The notes below the pieces were generated by a model. It had not been told where the DNA came from. It saw nothing but the letters and a program-made list of their open reading frames with translations, and did not search any database. From Phallusia fumigata (Eukaryota; Chordata; Ascidiacea; Phlebobranchia; Ascidiidae), in contig QXVZ01019496.1 in assembly GCA_008931825.1 (NCBI GenBank), forward strand, positions 1 to 20,170: 20,170 nucleotides of DNA. The letters run 5' to 3'. This document shows, in pieces, positions 1 to 9,314 of this stretch. Numbering within the stretch: the stretch's first letter is position 1; each line of letters begins with the position of its first letter. Position numbers and translations under genes: made by a program.

Positions 1-1
1 G

Positions 2-499
2 GAAGGGATCCTCCGTTGCTGTGAAGGAATATTTCATGTCAGTGAGAAGATGATGGGCCAAGACTTGGCAAACAAAACCATGCTGACAAATCTCAGTATC
101 CAGTACATCCGTAAGCTTGCAGCCATCGTTGCTAAGCTGCCATCAGTAGATCGGAAGAATCGATGCCTGACTTGGGGGTGGTGTATGTTCTACATGGAAT
201 GCACATACCACAGTGTGCAGGACTGGAAGTCTATGGAATTAATCTTGGAAGAAACAGTAAAAGGATTGAAGGAGGTTTTGAGAGGAGAAGTGGAAACTCA
301 TTTGATCTTCGCACATTGCCTTAATGGCCTTGGGGTGGCACAGAAACACCAAAAGAATTACCGAGCAGCGTGTCAGCATTACAAGAACGCCATTGAAACT
401 TACAAGAAACTTACCAAAGAAAGCAACCAGTCGGAAATGGCAGAGTACGTTGAGTTGGCGCAAAACAATCTTCGCAAAGCTCAGCTCAAACTTGTATAG
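2..499 (+). CDS. TPR-repeat protein, C-terminal part (5' end outside window)
   Basis: The frame is open from base 2 to a TAG at 497-499, giving 165 residues with no intron visible. The ATG at 50 is probably internal, because the frame stays open upstream of it. Residues about 104-137 fit one tetratricopeptide repeat: a leucine-glycine pair early in helix A, then alanine, tyrosine and alanine at the TPR positions 20, 24 and 27, ending in an AIETYKKL-type helix. The preceding 100 residues are amphipathic helical sequence, probably a degenerate repeat. TPRs form protein-binding superhelices; the partner and cellular role cannot be told from this fragment. The C-terminus is basic and glutamine/asparagine-rich. 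No signal peptide or membrane segment is seen in the visible part. It converges tail to tail with the receptor gene. The TPR call is fairly sure; the family is unknown. Confidence 0.75.
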   Translation, partial: EGILRCCEGIFHVSEKMMGQDLANKTMLTNLSIQYIRKLAAIVAKLPSVDRKNRCLTWGWCMFYMECTYHSVQDWKSMELILEETVKGLKEVLRGEVETHLIFAHCLNGLGVAQKHQKNYRAACQHYKNAIETYKKLTKESNQSEMAEYVELAQNNLRKAQLKLV

Positions 500-515
500 G
501 CTGCTAAACCCGCCA

Positions 516-521
516 AATAAA
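516..521 (+). promoter_or_regulatory. poly(A) signal candidate, proximal
   Basis: A perfect AATAAA lies 16 bases after the TAG stop of the TPR gene. This is very close, so it may be the major signal of a short 3' UTR or a chance match. Confidence 0.4.
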
Positions 522-861
522 AACGAACAACGCCTGAATGCTCACGATGAGTGCATCGTCGAGCTACTTGTCTCACTATAGCTCCGTTGAACAATTTTGT
601 ATTTGATTTTTTCAAATTTTTCAAGTTGGCGACTTCAATTTGGCTCAAATCACCGGGACCAGTGTAGGAGCAATGCCGCTTAAGTTTCTTGCTCAGGGAA
701 ACACAAGTAACCGAGACAGAATCAGAAGCCACAACCTTGCGAGCACAAGGCAGTCGGCCATCCTGGCGGACTCATTCTCTTTTTACACACTGGACACAAA
801 AAATACGACACGTTTTAGTGTGAATTCGCCTAAATATTGAAACAGTTAAAAACTCGATTAA

Positions 862-867
862 AATAAA
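862..867 (+). promoter_or_regulatory. poly(A) signal candidate, distal
   Basis: A second AATAAA lies about 360 bases past the TPR gene stop and is followed within 25 bases by T-rich and GT-containing sequence, as expected of a cleavage region. It would give a 3' UTR of about 400 bases. Confidence 0.4.
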
Positions 868-1547
868 GGCACATTGTTGCATCTTAACGTTTTTGTGCGC
901 AACTCCTGATGGTAAAACGACGTCAGAAAAACACACTTGATCAATAACATCCAGCTGGAGGGGATAATTTTGTTTTGTCCAATTCCTTTTTAACAGCAAG
1001 ATTTAGCACACACTCGTGTCCATTGGTATATTCAGACAATTTGTAGAAAATGTTTCTTGAATTTGAATCAATGAATTTTTGCAATCAGTTCCATCCGCTT
1101 CTGAAGGGATGAGGCTTCTCGAAAGGCGGAGGTGGGAGAGGCTTTTTCGGCACTGGAGGGGGCCGGTGATTCGCCTATTTAAACGTAACAATGTTACAAT
1201 TCTTTTTATGTTTTTGCCTGAAACGAAAGTTTTTAACAGAAGAAGTTCTAACTTGGTTGGTCAAGGGAGCTTTGAAACTCGTTTACTTTGCCTACACGCT
1301 GTAACGTAACACTAAAAACGTTAATTGTTCCTTGTCGTGTATGGTCGGGTCAGGCCAACTGTTTTTCTTTCCCGTAACTGCAATTAAGGTACAATTTTGT
1401 AGGAATTATTCTACCCGCTAATAATGAATTAGTTCTAAGTAACCAGCGCTTGAATCTGTGGTTTTCAAACTTGTTAAGCTTGTGGCACGGTAACCAACTA
1501 TACACTTTTTCGCGGAACCCTTTGCACGTCAAATGTGTGCAAATAAA
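868..1547. other. Convergent intergenic spacer
   Basis: This lies between the 3' ends of the TPR gene and the minus-strand receptor. I see only short shadow ORFs, no splice-bounded coding block and no RNA gene. Around 1455-1520 the text loosely resembles the end of a hAT transposon (a GTGGTTTTCAAACTT start followed by GTGGCAC and CGCGGAACCC), but I found no opposite end or target duplication. Confidence 0.5.
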
Positions 1548-1553
1548 TTTATT
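1548..1553 (-). promoter_or_regulatory. poly(A) signal candidate of the adhesion GPCR gene
   Basis: TTTATT on the plus strand reads AATAAA on the minus strand, about 125 bases after the receptor stop codon. It sits in the palindromic string AAATAAATTTATTT, so it would also read as a signal on the plus strand. Confidence 0.45.
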
Positions 1554-1678
1554 TCGCAACTTTGACGTGATGGGTGAGGTTGCTTCTGGTAACAACCGTG
1601 ATCAAAACGAGGTTCTACTGTAGTCATGCACGCATGAACTTCGTCTCTCCTGCCGCACACATATTGACAACAGCTGGT

Positions 1679-4600
1679 TTAAATACCGGCTAGTACCTGT
1701 ACTTCGTCCATGCTTGGCATAGAAAGGTTCGTATCTATTGTGGCGCGTCGTTTTGCAGCCGAACTCATCTGCCCTGTGGCTTGGTTCGCTCCTTCGTTGT
1801 CCTGCAACAAAAAGTCATAATGACTTGCAAATTTTGTTTCACTCCATATCCTGTTACATTTTAAAGACGGCATTCGGCGTTTTAACGTTCTGAGATAATT
1901 ACCGTTGCTTTAATTTCGCGGTAAAACAGCATGATTGGTCGCACACATTTGAAAATAACTCACCGCAAATATGTTGCTTTCCTCCCAAAAAGATTTAGAC
2001 CGTATTTTTTAATTTATTTATTGCCATGACTTCGGAATTTTTCATAGCAAAATAGTTTTTATGTTTACATTAATACGCCTTTATAATTGAATGACATTGG
2101 TGCGTCGAAATCTCCTTTGAGTCGAAATCGTAATTGAATTAAAGCTCAAACATTTAGTGTTGCTTTTGACCAAGATACATAGCAATTTGAGAATATATTT
2201 TCATACCGTGGTTCCATCAGAACCGGTAAATTTCCGTCCCATGTTTCTGGTCCGAAACAATTTAAAAGTTTTTCTGTATTTCCGACCAAGTGGTTTGGTC
2301 CACGCCGTCCGCACTGATTCTTGTCGAACGCAGAACAATATGAAGATAAACAAACCCTAGAACATGAAAAAAATAGGGTTTAGCATTCGATGCCAAACCT
2401 TAGTTTTGTATGCAACGCGATTTTTTTTTGTATTGAAGATGTTTACAACTAAGATAATTTGTTTCAGAAAATGTTGAAATACTTGCTATAGAGGTAATCG
2501 ATGCATGTAATATTAATTCAATTCTGTGTCATAAAACTTACGTTATAGTAATGGATGTCTAAATTATAACGAAAAAAGGTGGTCTAACGACACCAAACAA
2601 AATCTATGGGAAAAGTATTTTTCATGCACAAATAGGCGAAGAACTCAATTGTTATTATCAAAAACGACTTCGTTGGTATCGCTTTCTTACAACATGGCTC
2701 TATCACCAGTAAGAAATACAGGACAACATTTTTAGCTTACCTGAAAGGCATTAAATATAGTAAAGAGCACGGAGAAAATTTCCTTAGTGTCGTCGTCTTT
2801 GGTCAGCAACATTATGAAACCAAAAATCCAAGGCAGACCCAACACAAAGATCATACACAATGCTCTGCGGACTGCCATAGAAATCCGTTGCAAGTCGATG
2901 TTCTGTCGAAACGCCTACAACGATAGAAAATTGTGTTGAGATAACTATAACTTTTTGAAATACTAACAAAGCCCATAAAATACGTCTATTTACTTTTATT
3001 TGTACATTTTTCCATCATTAAATAGGTGATGTTCTGTTAACCCGTATGTTCTTCAAGACATTTTTAACTGACCTTTGATCGAAACGTAATGTTATACATG
3101 ATGACGGCGAAGATGATAAGATTAATGAAAAGGATCAATCCGACAGGAATCACCACGGAATAGAGAAGAGGTATTCGACTGATCCAACAATATCTCTCGC
3201 TTTTGTAATCTGCGATGTCCAATGTGTTTGCCAATACCGCCACCAATCCGGCTGGAACGCCTGTATTAGGATAAACATGTGTTACTGCAAACGTAACTGC
3301 ACATTTCAAATGGCTTTAACAAAGGCTCAGCCAGGCCAAAATTTGGGAGGGGGCAAATATTTACAGAGGTAACCTCCCCCAATGTACAACTTAGAGAATT
3401 GAATTGGGCTTTAACGAACTTTTTTTAGGATACACTTGTAAGTACAGGGAGAGCAATAAACGACATTTGTAACCTAGGTTTTGCTATTTAGAGTGAGGTG
3501 TCCACTGTACGTGTGTGCACATGACAATTTTTCAGGCAACTCCTCTGCAAGCCTTCAATTCAGATATGGGAACTGCCCTAAATGAGTCATATGTTATTAG
3601 AATCAACCCGGTACATGCTACAGGTCCCAACTTGTTAGTGGAACGCCAGACTCTTCTTGGCCCGTCTTGTTAGTAATAAAGACATTAGTAATATTGATTG
3701 GTGCTATTTGCTTAGTTAGTGAAATTTTAATGTCGTAAACCCTGCAGGGACCATGGTCCCAGACTTAGGCAGTGTGCAATGCCACACCTACGCCAGCATT
3801 GTTAGTCGGGGCAATCGGCTTTCGCAAAAAGGGACTTATTGCAACCTCGTTTACCCTTCGCAAAACAATCTATGAAAACACTCGATTGCACCAATCACGT
3901 GTACCGCTACGTCACTACCCAAAGCTTCCTGATTCGTCGATTAATCACCGTTCAGCCAATGACGTATATCTGAGTTAAATGGGGTTCGTACGTAGATGGT
4001 GTAAATTTGTAACATTTGTCCTGGTTAGAATGTATGTATATGTCTGTGATTCACACATGCAAGTCAATTGTAGGTCAGTTTGAAGACCGTAAAGCGTTTT
4101 TGTTGGGTATTATTGGGACACGCAAGTTTGTAAACGAAATATATGCAGCCATTTGTGTTAACCGTGCAAAACTGCAAGTAGGCTACCATCATTTTAGTTT
4201 GCTGCACAAGATTTGCTTGAAACTCGCTTAGTGTGTGAACGTATTCAAGTGCATTTTCTGAACAAAAAAACTTTCTTACCATAACACAAGACTGATGCAA
4301 TCCAGATAAACTTATTTTCATGCCCACTTCCAGTCTTCGCCAGCACCAGAGTACGGAAGAGGAGGACAGCTTCCGCTAACATCCAAGCCCATGAGAGGAG
4401 GACTGCGTAGTGGAGGATAGCGGTGATGACGAAGCAAAACGTGGCAAACTCGATGCGTTGGATTCCGATGAGGAACGCGATGTTGAGGAAAAGAAGGGAA
4501 CAGCAGAGATGAATTAAAACTTGCTGTGGCAGTTTGCTTCTCAACTGTCTGTAATTTGTAATAATGAGAATGCAGTTAAACTGGATATGTTCGACTCGTG

Positions 4601-5922
4601 GTAAATTGCAACATGCTCTTGAACCACATTTTGTAAGTTTAGCAGTTTTGATACATTGCTTAGCGTACGCGGCAAAATGCTACTGGTCACACGGGATGCT
4701 TAATCTGGCGCTTCTAAATAAGCGAAACACAAAAGCATACATTACAATATAAAAGACGCATTGCGATTAAGGTTTTTAAAAACACTGCTTAAATGCGAGT
4801 AAGAGCGAAAGCTTTCATTCTCACACACAACAATAAACTCATTTCTTCTTCCGAAGCGTTTTGGCAAAAACGAAAAGTTCCCTTACATTAAACAAAGACG
4901 TAGATTGCGCAAATGCGAATTTGTTGCAACATACAAGTAAAAATTGACTTACTTGAAATACAGGTAAGTAAAAATGGTTGTTAGGAGACAAGCGATAGAT
5001 ACCGAACATCCTGCGATGGTCAAATAGTTAAGGTAGATCGGTTGGTAAAATTCATCTATACTCTGTTAATGAACAAAAGATGACATTGTATCAGTCGGCC
5101 GACATAGGTGTGGAAGGAATGGGTAGCATTGGCTGCTGGATTGACTTAAATGACAATATTTATATTGACTGCATAATGGCTTATCTTGAGACCATTTTCG
5201 GGGGAAAAGTAACACCCAAGTAGATTTTATGAAACATTGTATTTATGTGGATGTAACACCCAACTTAAAGTTGAAGTATATTTTTTTATACGACTTACCA
5301 AAATTACAGCAAACGGTGTCATATGATTGCAAGAACACGTGATCAGTTCGTACCCATCCGTGACGTTTTCGCGTGCTTGTATTTTACAGCCGACATTCGA
5401 CCACATATCGTGGTTTAAATCCCAATATACACACTTCACAGTGGTCCGACGCTGCATGACGTCACTTGACCTGTTTGTGACATCACTTGACGTATTTGTG
5501 ACATCACCCAATGATTCGTCACGACCCACAACATGGACCTTATGACGTGTAATCACCGCTGATTGAAGGTCTTTCATCTCAGCGTTCTTCACCTCGAGGG
5601 ACAGAACGTGACTGATGACGTCACTTGAAACGTGACGTGCCGGGCCTTCCCCGAATGCGCGACCGACGAGGTGGCTTGGCTGCTCAACGAAGAGGGAGTT
5701 TTTCCGGTAGAAAACGGCGCCAACCTGCAACCTTTTCAGCTTGTACTTTTGACGAGCTTCATGAAGCAGACTGTTCGAGAGATAAGCTTCGCTTGCTGTA
5801 TGACTCAGGTTGCTGATTGATTCACCCAGAACAGCACCCCCGTGGTTCTTTTCTTTCTCACTTTCGCGAGTCAAGTCCTTAATTTCGATACCGATATTTT
5901 TTCGGTTAATCTCAAAGTCACC
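1679..5922 (-). CDS. Adhesion G-protein-coupled receptor (GAIN/GPS + 7TM), 5' incomplete
   Basis: Seven minus-strand exons keep phase: 5922-5299, 5062-4953, 4548-4280, 3260-3073, 2914-2741, 2356-2207 and 1801-1679 (TAA). They give 545 residues. Residues 1-208 are the C-terminal GAIN part, ending in the GPS (C164, W167, W174, C179, C196, C198, H200-M201-T202). Cleavage is expected between M201 and T202, leaving a tethered agonist beginning TPFAVIL. Seven hydrophobic helices follow: TM1 about 217-243, TM3 with C283, which should disulfide-bond to C359 in extracellular loop 2 (YCWIS), TM6 with LGLPW at 422-426, and TM7 starting near 445. The tail, about 470-545, is basic and then Ser/Ala-rich. 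The family acts as surface receptors coupling adhesion to G proteins. Subfamily and ligand cannot be assigned. Everything N-terminal to the GAIN C-terminal half is missing; the open frame before 5922 runs only into an intron polypyrimidine tract. Confidence 0.87.
2352..2381. repeat. Hairpin-forming inverted repeat over a 3' splice site
   Basis: AAACCCTA at 2352-2359 and TAGGGTTT at 2374-2381 are perfect complements separated by 14 bases. On the receptor mRNA strand the pair encloses the polypyrimidine tract and contains the acceptor TAG of the exon beginning at 2356. Confidence 0.6.
3261..4279 (-). other. Large intron of the adhesion GPCR (between TM4-coding parts)
   Basis: This 1019-base intron has a donor GTAAGA at 4279-4274 and an acceptor ending at 3261. 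No convincing coding block lies inside. It holds the 14-bp perfect palindrome GGGACCATGGTCCC at 3747-3760, immediately after CCTGCAGG, and two CCAAT-plus-ACGT motifs at 3891-3900 and 3956-3965. The rest is ordinary AT-rich sequence. Confidence 0.65.
3747..3760. repeat. 14-bp perfect palindrome
   Basis: GGGACCATGGTCCC is a perfect palindrome with no spacer and overlaps the end of a second palindrome, CCTGCAGG (3741-3748). No function is apparent. Confidence 0.7.
5311..5433 (-). other. GPS autoproteolysis motif of the adhesion GPCR
   Basis: This encodes residues C164 to F204. The order is C-x2-W-x6-W-x4-C, then C-x-C-x-H-M-T-x-F, which is the GPCR proteolysis site with all four cysteines, both tryptophans and the catalytic His-x-Thr. 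The cleavage-site residue is Met where Leu is more usual; both are accepted in the family. A sequon N186-V-T lies between the two cysteine pairs. Confidence 0.88.
5455..5508 (-). repeat. 21-nt tandem repeat coding a (S/G)DVTN(T/R)S heptad, 2.6 copies
   Basis: Residues 139-156 of the receptor repeat the seven-residue unit GDVTNTS / SDVTNRS / SDVM. At DNA level the unit is 21 bases and includes the core TGATGTCAC or TGACGTCAT. Copies one and two each contain an N-glycosylation sequon (N143-T-S and N150-R-S). The repeat lies just before the first GPS cysteine, where a loop of the GAIN fold is expected. Confidence 0.8.
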
Positions 5923-8090
5923 CTGAAAACAAAACAATTGTCCTTGATTTTTTCCATGATTATTCCATTCCGGAGTTTAGTTGTTTTGCCTGTNAAAACA
6001 AATATAATAAATGACCGTCTTGGTTTGGGCTCATGAACATGTCGTTGCACATTGCACGACCAAAGGGGGGAGGCAAAGTTACCGAGAAAGTGGCAACAGT
6101 TCCAGGAGCGCTCGCCAGCAACAAAGTCCACGATTTGGCGATGATTTACCGCTAAATAATTACTCACTTGGTTCCCGTGATGACAAATTTACCCTGAACA
6201 GCTGCCAAGCAGTGCAACTTGGCTGTAACTTCCGTGTGTACAAACGGAACTGCACGACTACATTGAAACGTTGACATGTGTGTTGTAAGTTTCCGTTCTC
6301 CTTTAAATAAGTTTATCAGTGTAACTTTAATGCAAAGGACACGAGATACGGACTTGAAGAATACCTTAGTTGAAAACATAACTGCCAGAGAACTCGTATA
6401 TTGTGAACACATTTTGTTCTAAACGTTTCGACAATCGCTGTTTTCATCATTGTATTCACTATGTACAAGGTCGCTGTGATTAAGTTAAACTCAATATAAA
6501 TTCAAACACTTGTGTCATACTTTGTGCACACTAATTGCGGAGTTATCTTAATCTCGGGACTTATAAGTGCGTTACATACATTCACCAATAACGTCATCCG
6601 AAATTGTAATCCTGCATTCTGTATCACATACCTCAGAAGCGCTCACAGCTCTCAGCCAATCAGAAGCTGGCTAAAATTTCGACCAATCAGATCCGGTTAC
6701 AAAGCTCACGCCCACATTTTACATAACAAAACGTCACTGAAGAACGCGTGAGACTTTAAAAATTGACGTAGTTTCGAGTTAAGGCATTTTCAGTTGCGTA
6801 TAATCCTTTTCTTGAAAAAGGTGATGGCACTTTACTTTAAAAATAGTTTTCAAAGAAACACTTTTTGTGGTTTTCTATCTTTGAGGATTATTAATGAAAA
6901 ATTAAAATTAGTAAAAAAACGTATGCATAAGAATGAACTGTAACGCTTTTTCACTTGTATTTTCGCGTTATGTTAATCCAAGTGAAAGCCAGTGCATTGC
7001 CTTATAAATACACCAGAACTTTTACTACAGAAGTTACTAGAGGACATGGTAAAGAAGTCTAGTACGTCTAGCACGTCTAACAAACGATTTGGATGATTTT
7101 ACCAACAATGGTTAAACTACCCACAGCGGCGTAATCGTTGCCTATATCAGTCAAAAGTTTGAATTAACGAAATTAAAATTACGTTTTTAAAACCACTTGA
7201 TAAGTTTGGATTGCGTTTCAAAACTGATACAGTTATAACTTTATCGAATCAGTTGTAAATTTAATTTACTTTAAAAATGTTTGGTTTGGAGCTTAAAATT
7301 GGCCAAGTGTTAAAAAGTATAGCAGTGTGCTAACTCTATCTTAAATCCGAGTCGTACGATAAAATAGATTAAGTTTAAATGCCCATGCCGTTGCTTATAC
7401 AGGCTTGTTTTAGAACAGTGCTATCGTTTACTATATTTCATTGATGTGTGACAACCTTATTAACTGCATTGGCACTTAGCAGACGACTGTCAATGCAATT
7501 GGCTGCAGGTTAAGTTTGGAACGTACGACACCAATGACGTTGCAAAATCGCTAATCGGGTGGTTTCCCGAGGAAGCAGAACCTCAACTACAACACAAATG
7601 CAATTCATGCCGCAAAGGTATTTCCATTCAAGTACGTAATTACGCGCAACATTACCTGCGGCTAGATGGGACGCATTTAAGAATCGGCCAACGCACTTCA
7701 TCCGTTTGACAGGCCACAGCGTGATATGACGTTGTATACCGGATTACTAGAGGCGCTAGAGAGACAATGATTGTATCCTTGAAGGCGAGTACTGCTTTAT
7801 TGCACTTTGTAATCGTCGTTGGGGTAACGCCTGAACAAAGTTTAAATATTTAATGCACTTTTAGCGGGTTCATTTGCACAGTCCTGCAGTTTGACGACTT
7901 AAATGGAAGCAAAATTGCTTCAATCCAGTCGACCCAATGGGCTGACCCTAATTAAAGTCACCAACTTAGGAAATTCAAAAACCAATTTAAGAAATAATCC
8001 AACAGAACTACAATGAGGCAGGTAGATTGAAGTTGGACTCTTGGCAAGCATAACCCATTCAGGCGTATTTTGCCCCTGAGAATAAAAATG
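5923..8090. other. Spacer upstream of the first visible GPCR exon
   Basis: No confident exon was found on either strand. One N stands at 5994. The minus-strand GPCR must continue here or start here, since 5923 begins with a strong acceptor (TTTTGTTTTCAG read on the minus strand). A possible 39-base phase-0 exon is at 6670-6632. The stretch 6900-7450 is plain AT-rich text. Short frames such as the one at 7510-7701 on the minus strand have no splice or motif support. Confidence 0.5.
6585..6691. promoter_or_regulatory. Cluster of three CCAAT boxes
   Basis: CCAAT occurs at 6585-6589 (as CCAATAACGTCA), 6656-6664 and 6683-6691 (both CCAATCAGA, 27 bases apart, start to start). Paired CCAAT boxes at such spacing are typical NF-Y promoter elements. 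The cluster lies between the head-to-head receptor and transporter and could serve an upstream promoter, but no start site or TATA box fixes this. Confidence 0.3.
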
Positions 8091-8112
8091 AAACAAACAA
8101 ACAAACAAACAA
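8091..8112 (+). repeat. (AAAC)n microsatellite tail
   Basis: Five AAAC units plus AA follow directly on AATAAAAATG. An A-rich simple repeat just after an AATAAA-like hexamer is how many SINE and LINE copies end, so the sequence upstream (from about 7920) may be an old retroposon. No internal promoter boxes or target duplications were identified. Confidence 0.75.
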
Positions 8113-8409
8113 GAGCAGGTTTACAGCACTTCCAATGAAACCAGATACAACCAGTTTGATGATTACAAGCCGCATTTGAACGAAAACATTTTCGCCTTGA
8201 TGGCGAATGGGCACAATTAGCGTAATTACTGGTTTTAAACCTTTTGATTTCGTGTATAATTTAAAGTGTTATTGGGCATGCCTTTAAACCTTATTCTATC
8301 TTTGGATATGTCGTCCCTTCTTGCGTGTTATATTCATCGCCGAGGGCAAGATAATGCTTTCGTTATGGCTTTCCGGTTGGGTGACTTGCACATTTAAACC
8401 ACGAACTCA

Positions 8410-8431
8410 TTCCAGTACCTTCGTACTGGAA
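8410..8431. repeat. Perfect 9-bp-stem hairpin
   Basis: TTCCAGTAC (8410-8418) and GTACTGGAA (8423-8431) are perfect complements around the loop CTTC. The hairpin lies at the edge of a GC-richer block. Confidence 0.7.
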
Positions 8432-8779
8432 CCCATTCTCTTCAAACTCCAAATTCCATTCACCCGAACTCCAGAAGCGCCTATAATTGGCACTTCTGTC
8501 ATTTAAGCAACACCCCCGGTGCTGTTGACAATAGCCCGCGAGACTGCTGAGTAACGTTACATCACGCGCGCTTCTGCCGAGTAACGATGACACAGCAAAT
8601 TCGCGCCGCACTACATTGCCTGAATCAGCTCTCGAGGCCGCCAGATATCCTGTTCTGCGCAGCGGTAGAGACAAGGTACGAAAACGAATGCCACGCTTGC
8701 TAGACGAAACAGTCGTAACGCAACGCTGTACGCTGGCGAATTGTTGCGTCATGTCGTCTAAAGGCTTCACTGCTTGTGA
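8432..8779. other. GC-rich block of unknown nature with a long minus-strand frame
   Basis: Base composition is visibly higher in GC and CpG than in the flanks. A minus-strand frame is open from about 8770 to 8363 (ATG near 8750), but the translation has no motif I recognise and is rich in Ser, Arg and Cys, as in chance frames of GC-rich DNA. A near-repeat of CTGCTGAGTAACG / CTGCCGAGTAACG occurs within it (about 8543 and 8574). It may be a transposon fragment, a distal CpG-rich promoter or a lone exon. Confidence 0.3.
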
Positions 8780-9314
8780 AAGCTTGCGCCTTTACGCTTG
8801 AGTTATATAGAGTAGCGCGTTCGGTACTTTGAAATGTAGTCGGTTTAGTTGTAGAACGATCACAGGGCTAAGGCAGCAGCTTTTTTCTCGCGTTAACTCA
8901 ACTACTTCAGAATTTGTACGGTTGGATATGGCAGTATATGTGGCAGTTGGTCTCGTTATACTGAAGGAAGCACAATGGTTTATTGACCGAAACCCTTGGA
9001 AGCGACGAATAATCGTCATTTCCTTTGCGGAATAGAGGTTGAAACCNAAGCTTGCGCCTTTACGCTTGAGTTATATAGAGTAGCGCGTTCGGTACTTTGA
9101 AATGTAGTCGGTTTAGTTGTAGAACGATCACAGGGCTAAGGCAGCAGCTTTTTTCTCGCGTTAACTCAACTACTTCAGAATTTGTACGGTTGGATATGGC
9201 AGTATATGTGGCAGTTGGTCTCGTTATACTGAAGGAAGCACAATGGTTTATTGACTGAAACCCTTGGAAGCGACGAATAGTCGTCATTTCCTTTGCGGAA
9301 TAGAGGTTGAAACC
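8780..9314 (+). repeat. 267-bp direct duplication, copies separated by one N
   Basis: Copy one is 8780-9046 and copy two 9048-9314, with no indels between them. Only two substitutions were seen: C8988 against T9256, and A9012 against G9280. The single N at 9047 stands exactly at the junction. This pattern is what overlapping contig ends or two haplotypes give when joined without merging, so the duplication may not exist in the genome. No coding potential is seen in either copy. Confidence 0.93.

Noticed and set aside
1455..1520. Text resembling a hAT transposon end
   Set aside because: No matching inverted end and no 8-bp target duplication were found, so it stays a resemblance only.
2600..2690. 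Minus-strand frame starting FFAYLCM as the TM7 exon of the receptor
   Set aside because: It lacks a proper acceptor, whereas 2356-2207 gives GLFIFILFCV with a good acceptor, donor and phase.
4016..4231. Plus-strand frame within the large receptor intron
   Set aside because: It has no alternative support and lies in ordinary intron sequence on the opposite strand.
5455..5640. Several TGACGTCA (CRE-like) sites
   Set aside because: They lie in GPCR coding sequence, mostly as Asp-Val-Thr/Met codons of the repeat, so protein coding explains them better than regulation.
6172..6412. Minus-strand open frame with a good donor (CCAA|GTGAGT) as an upstream GPCR exon
   Set aside because: To join the exon at 5922 in phase 0 it would have to be read in a frame containing a TAA, and its own open frame leads to a stop in the next exon.
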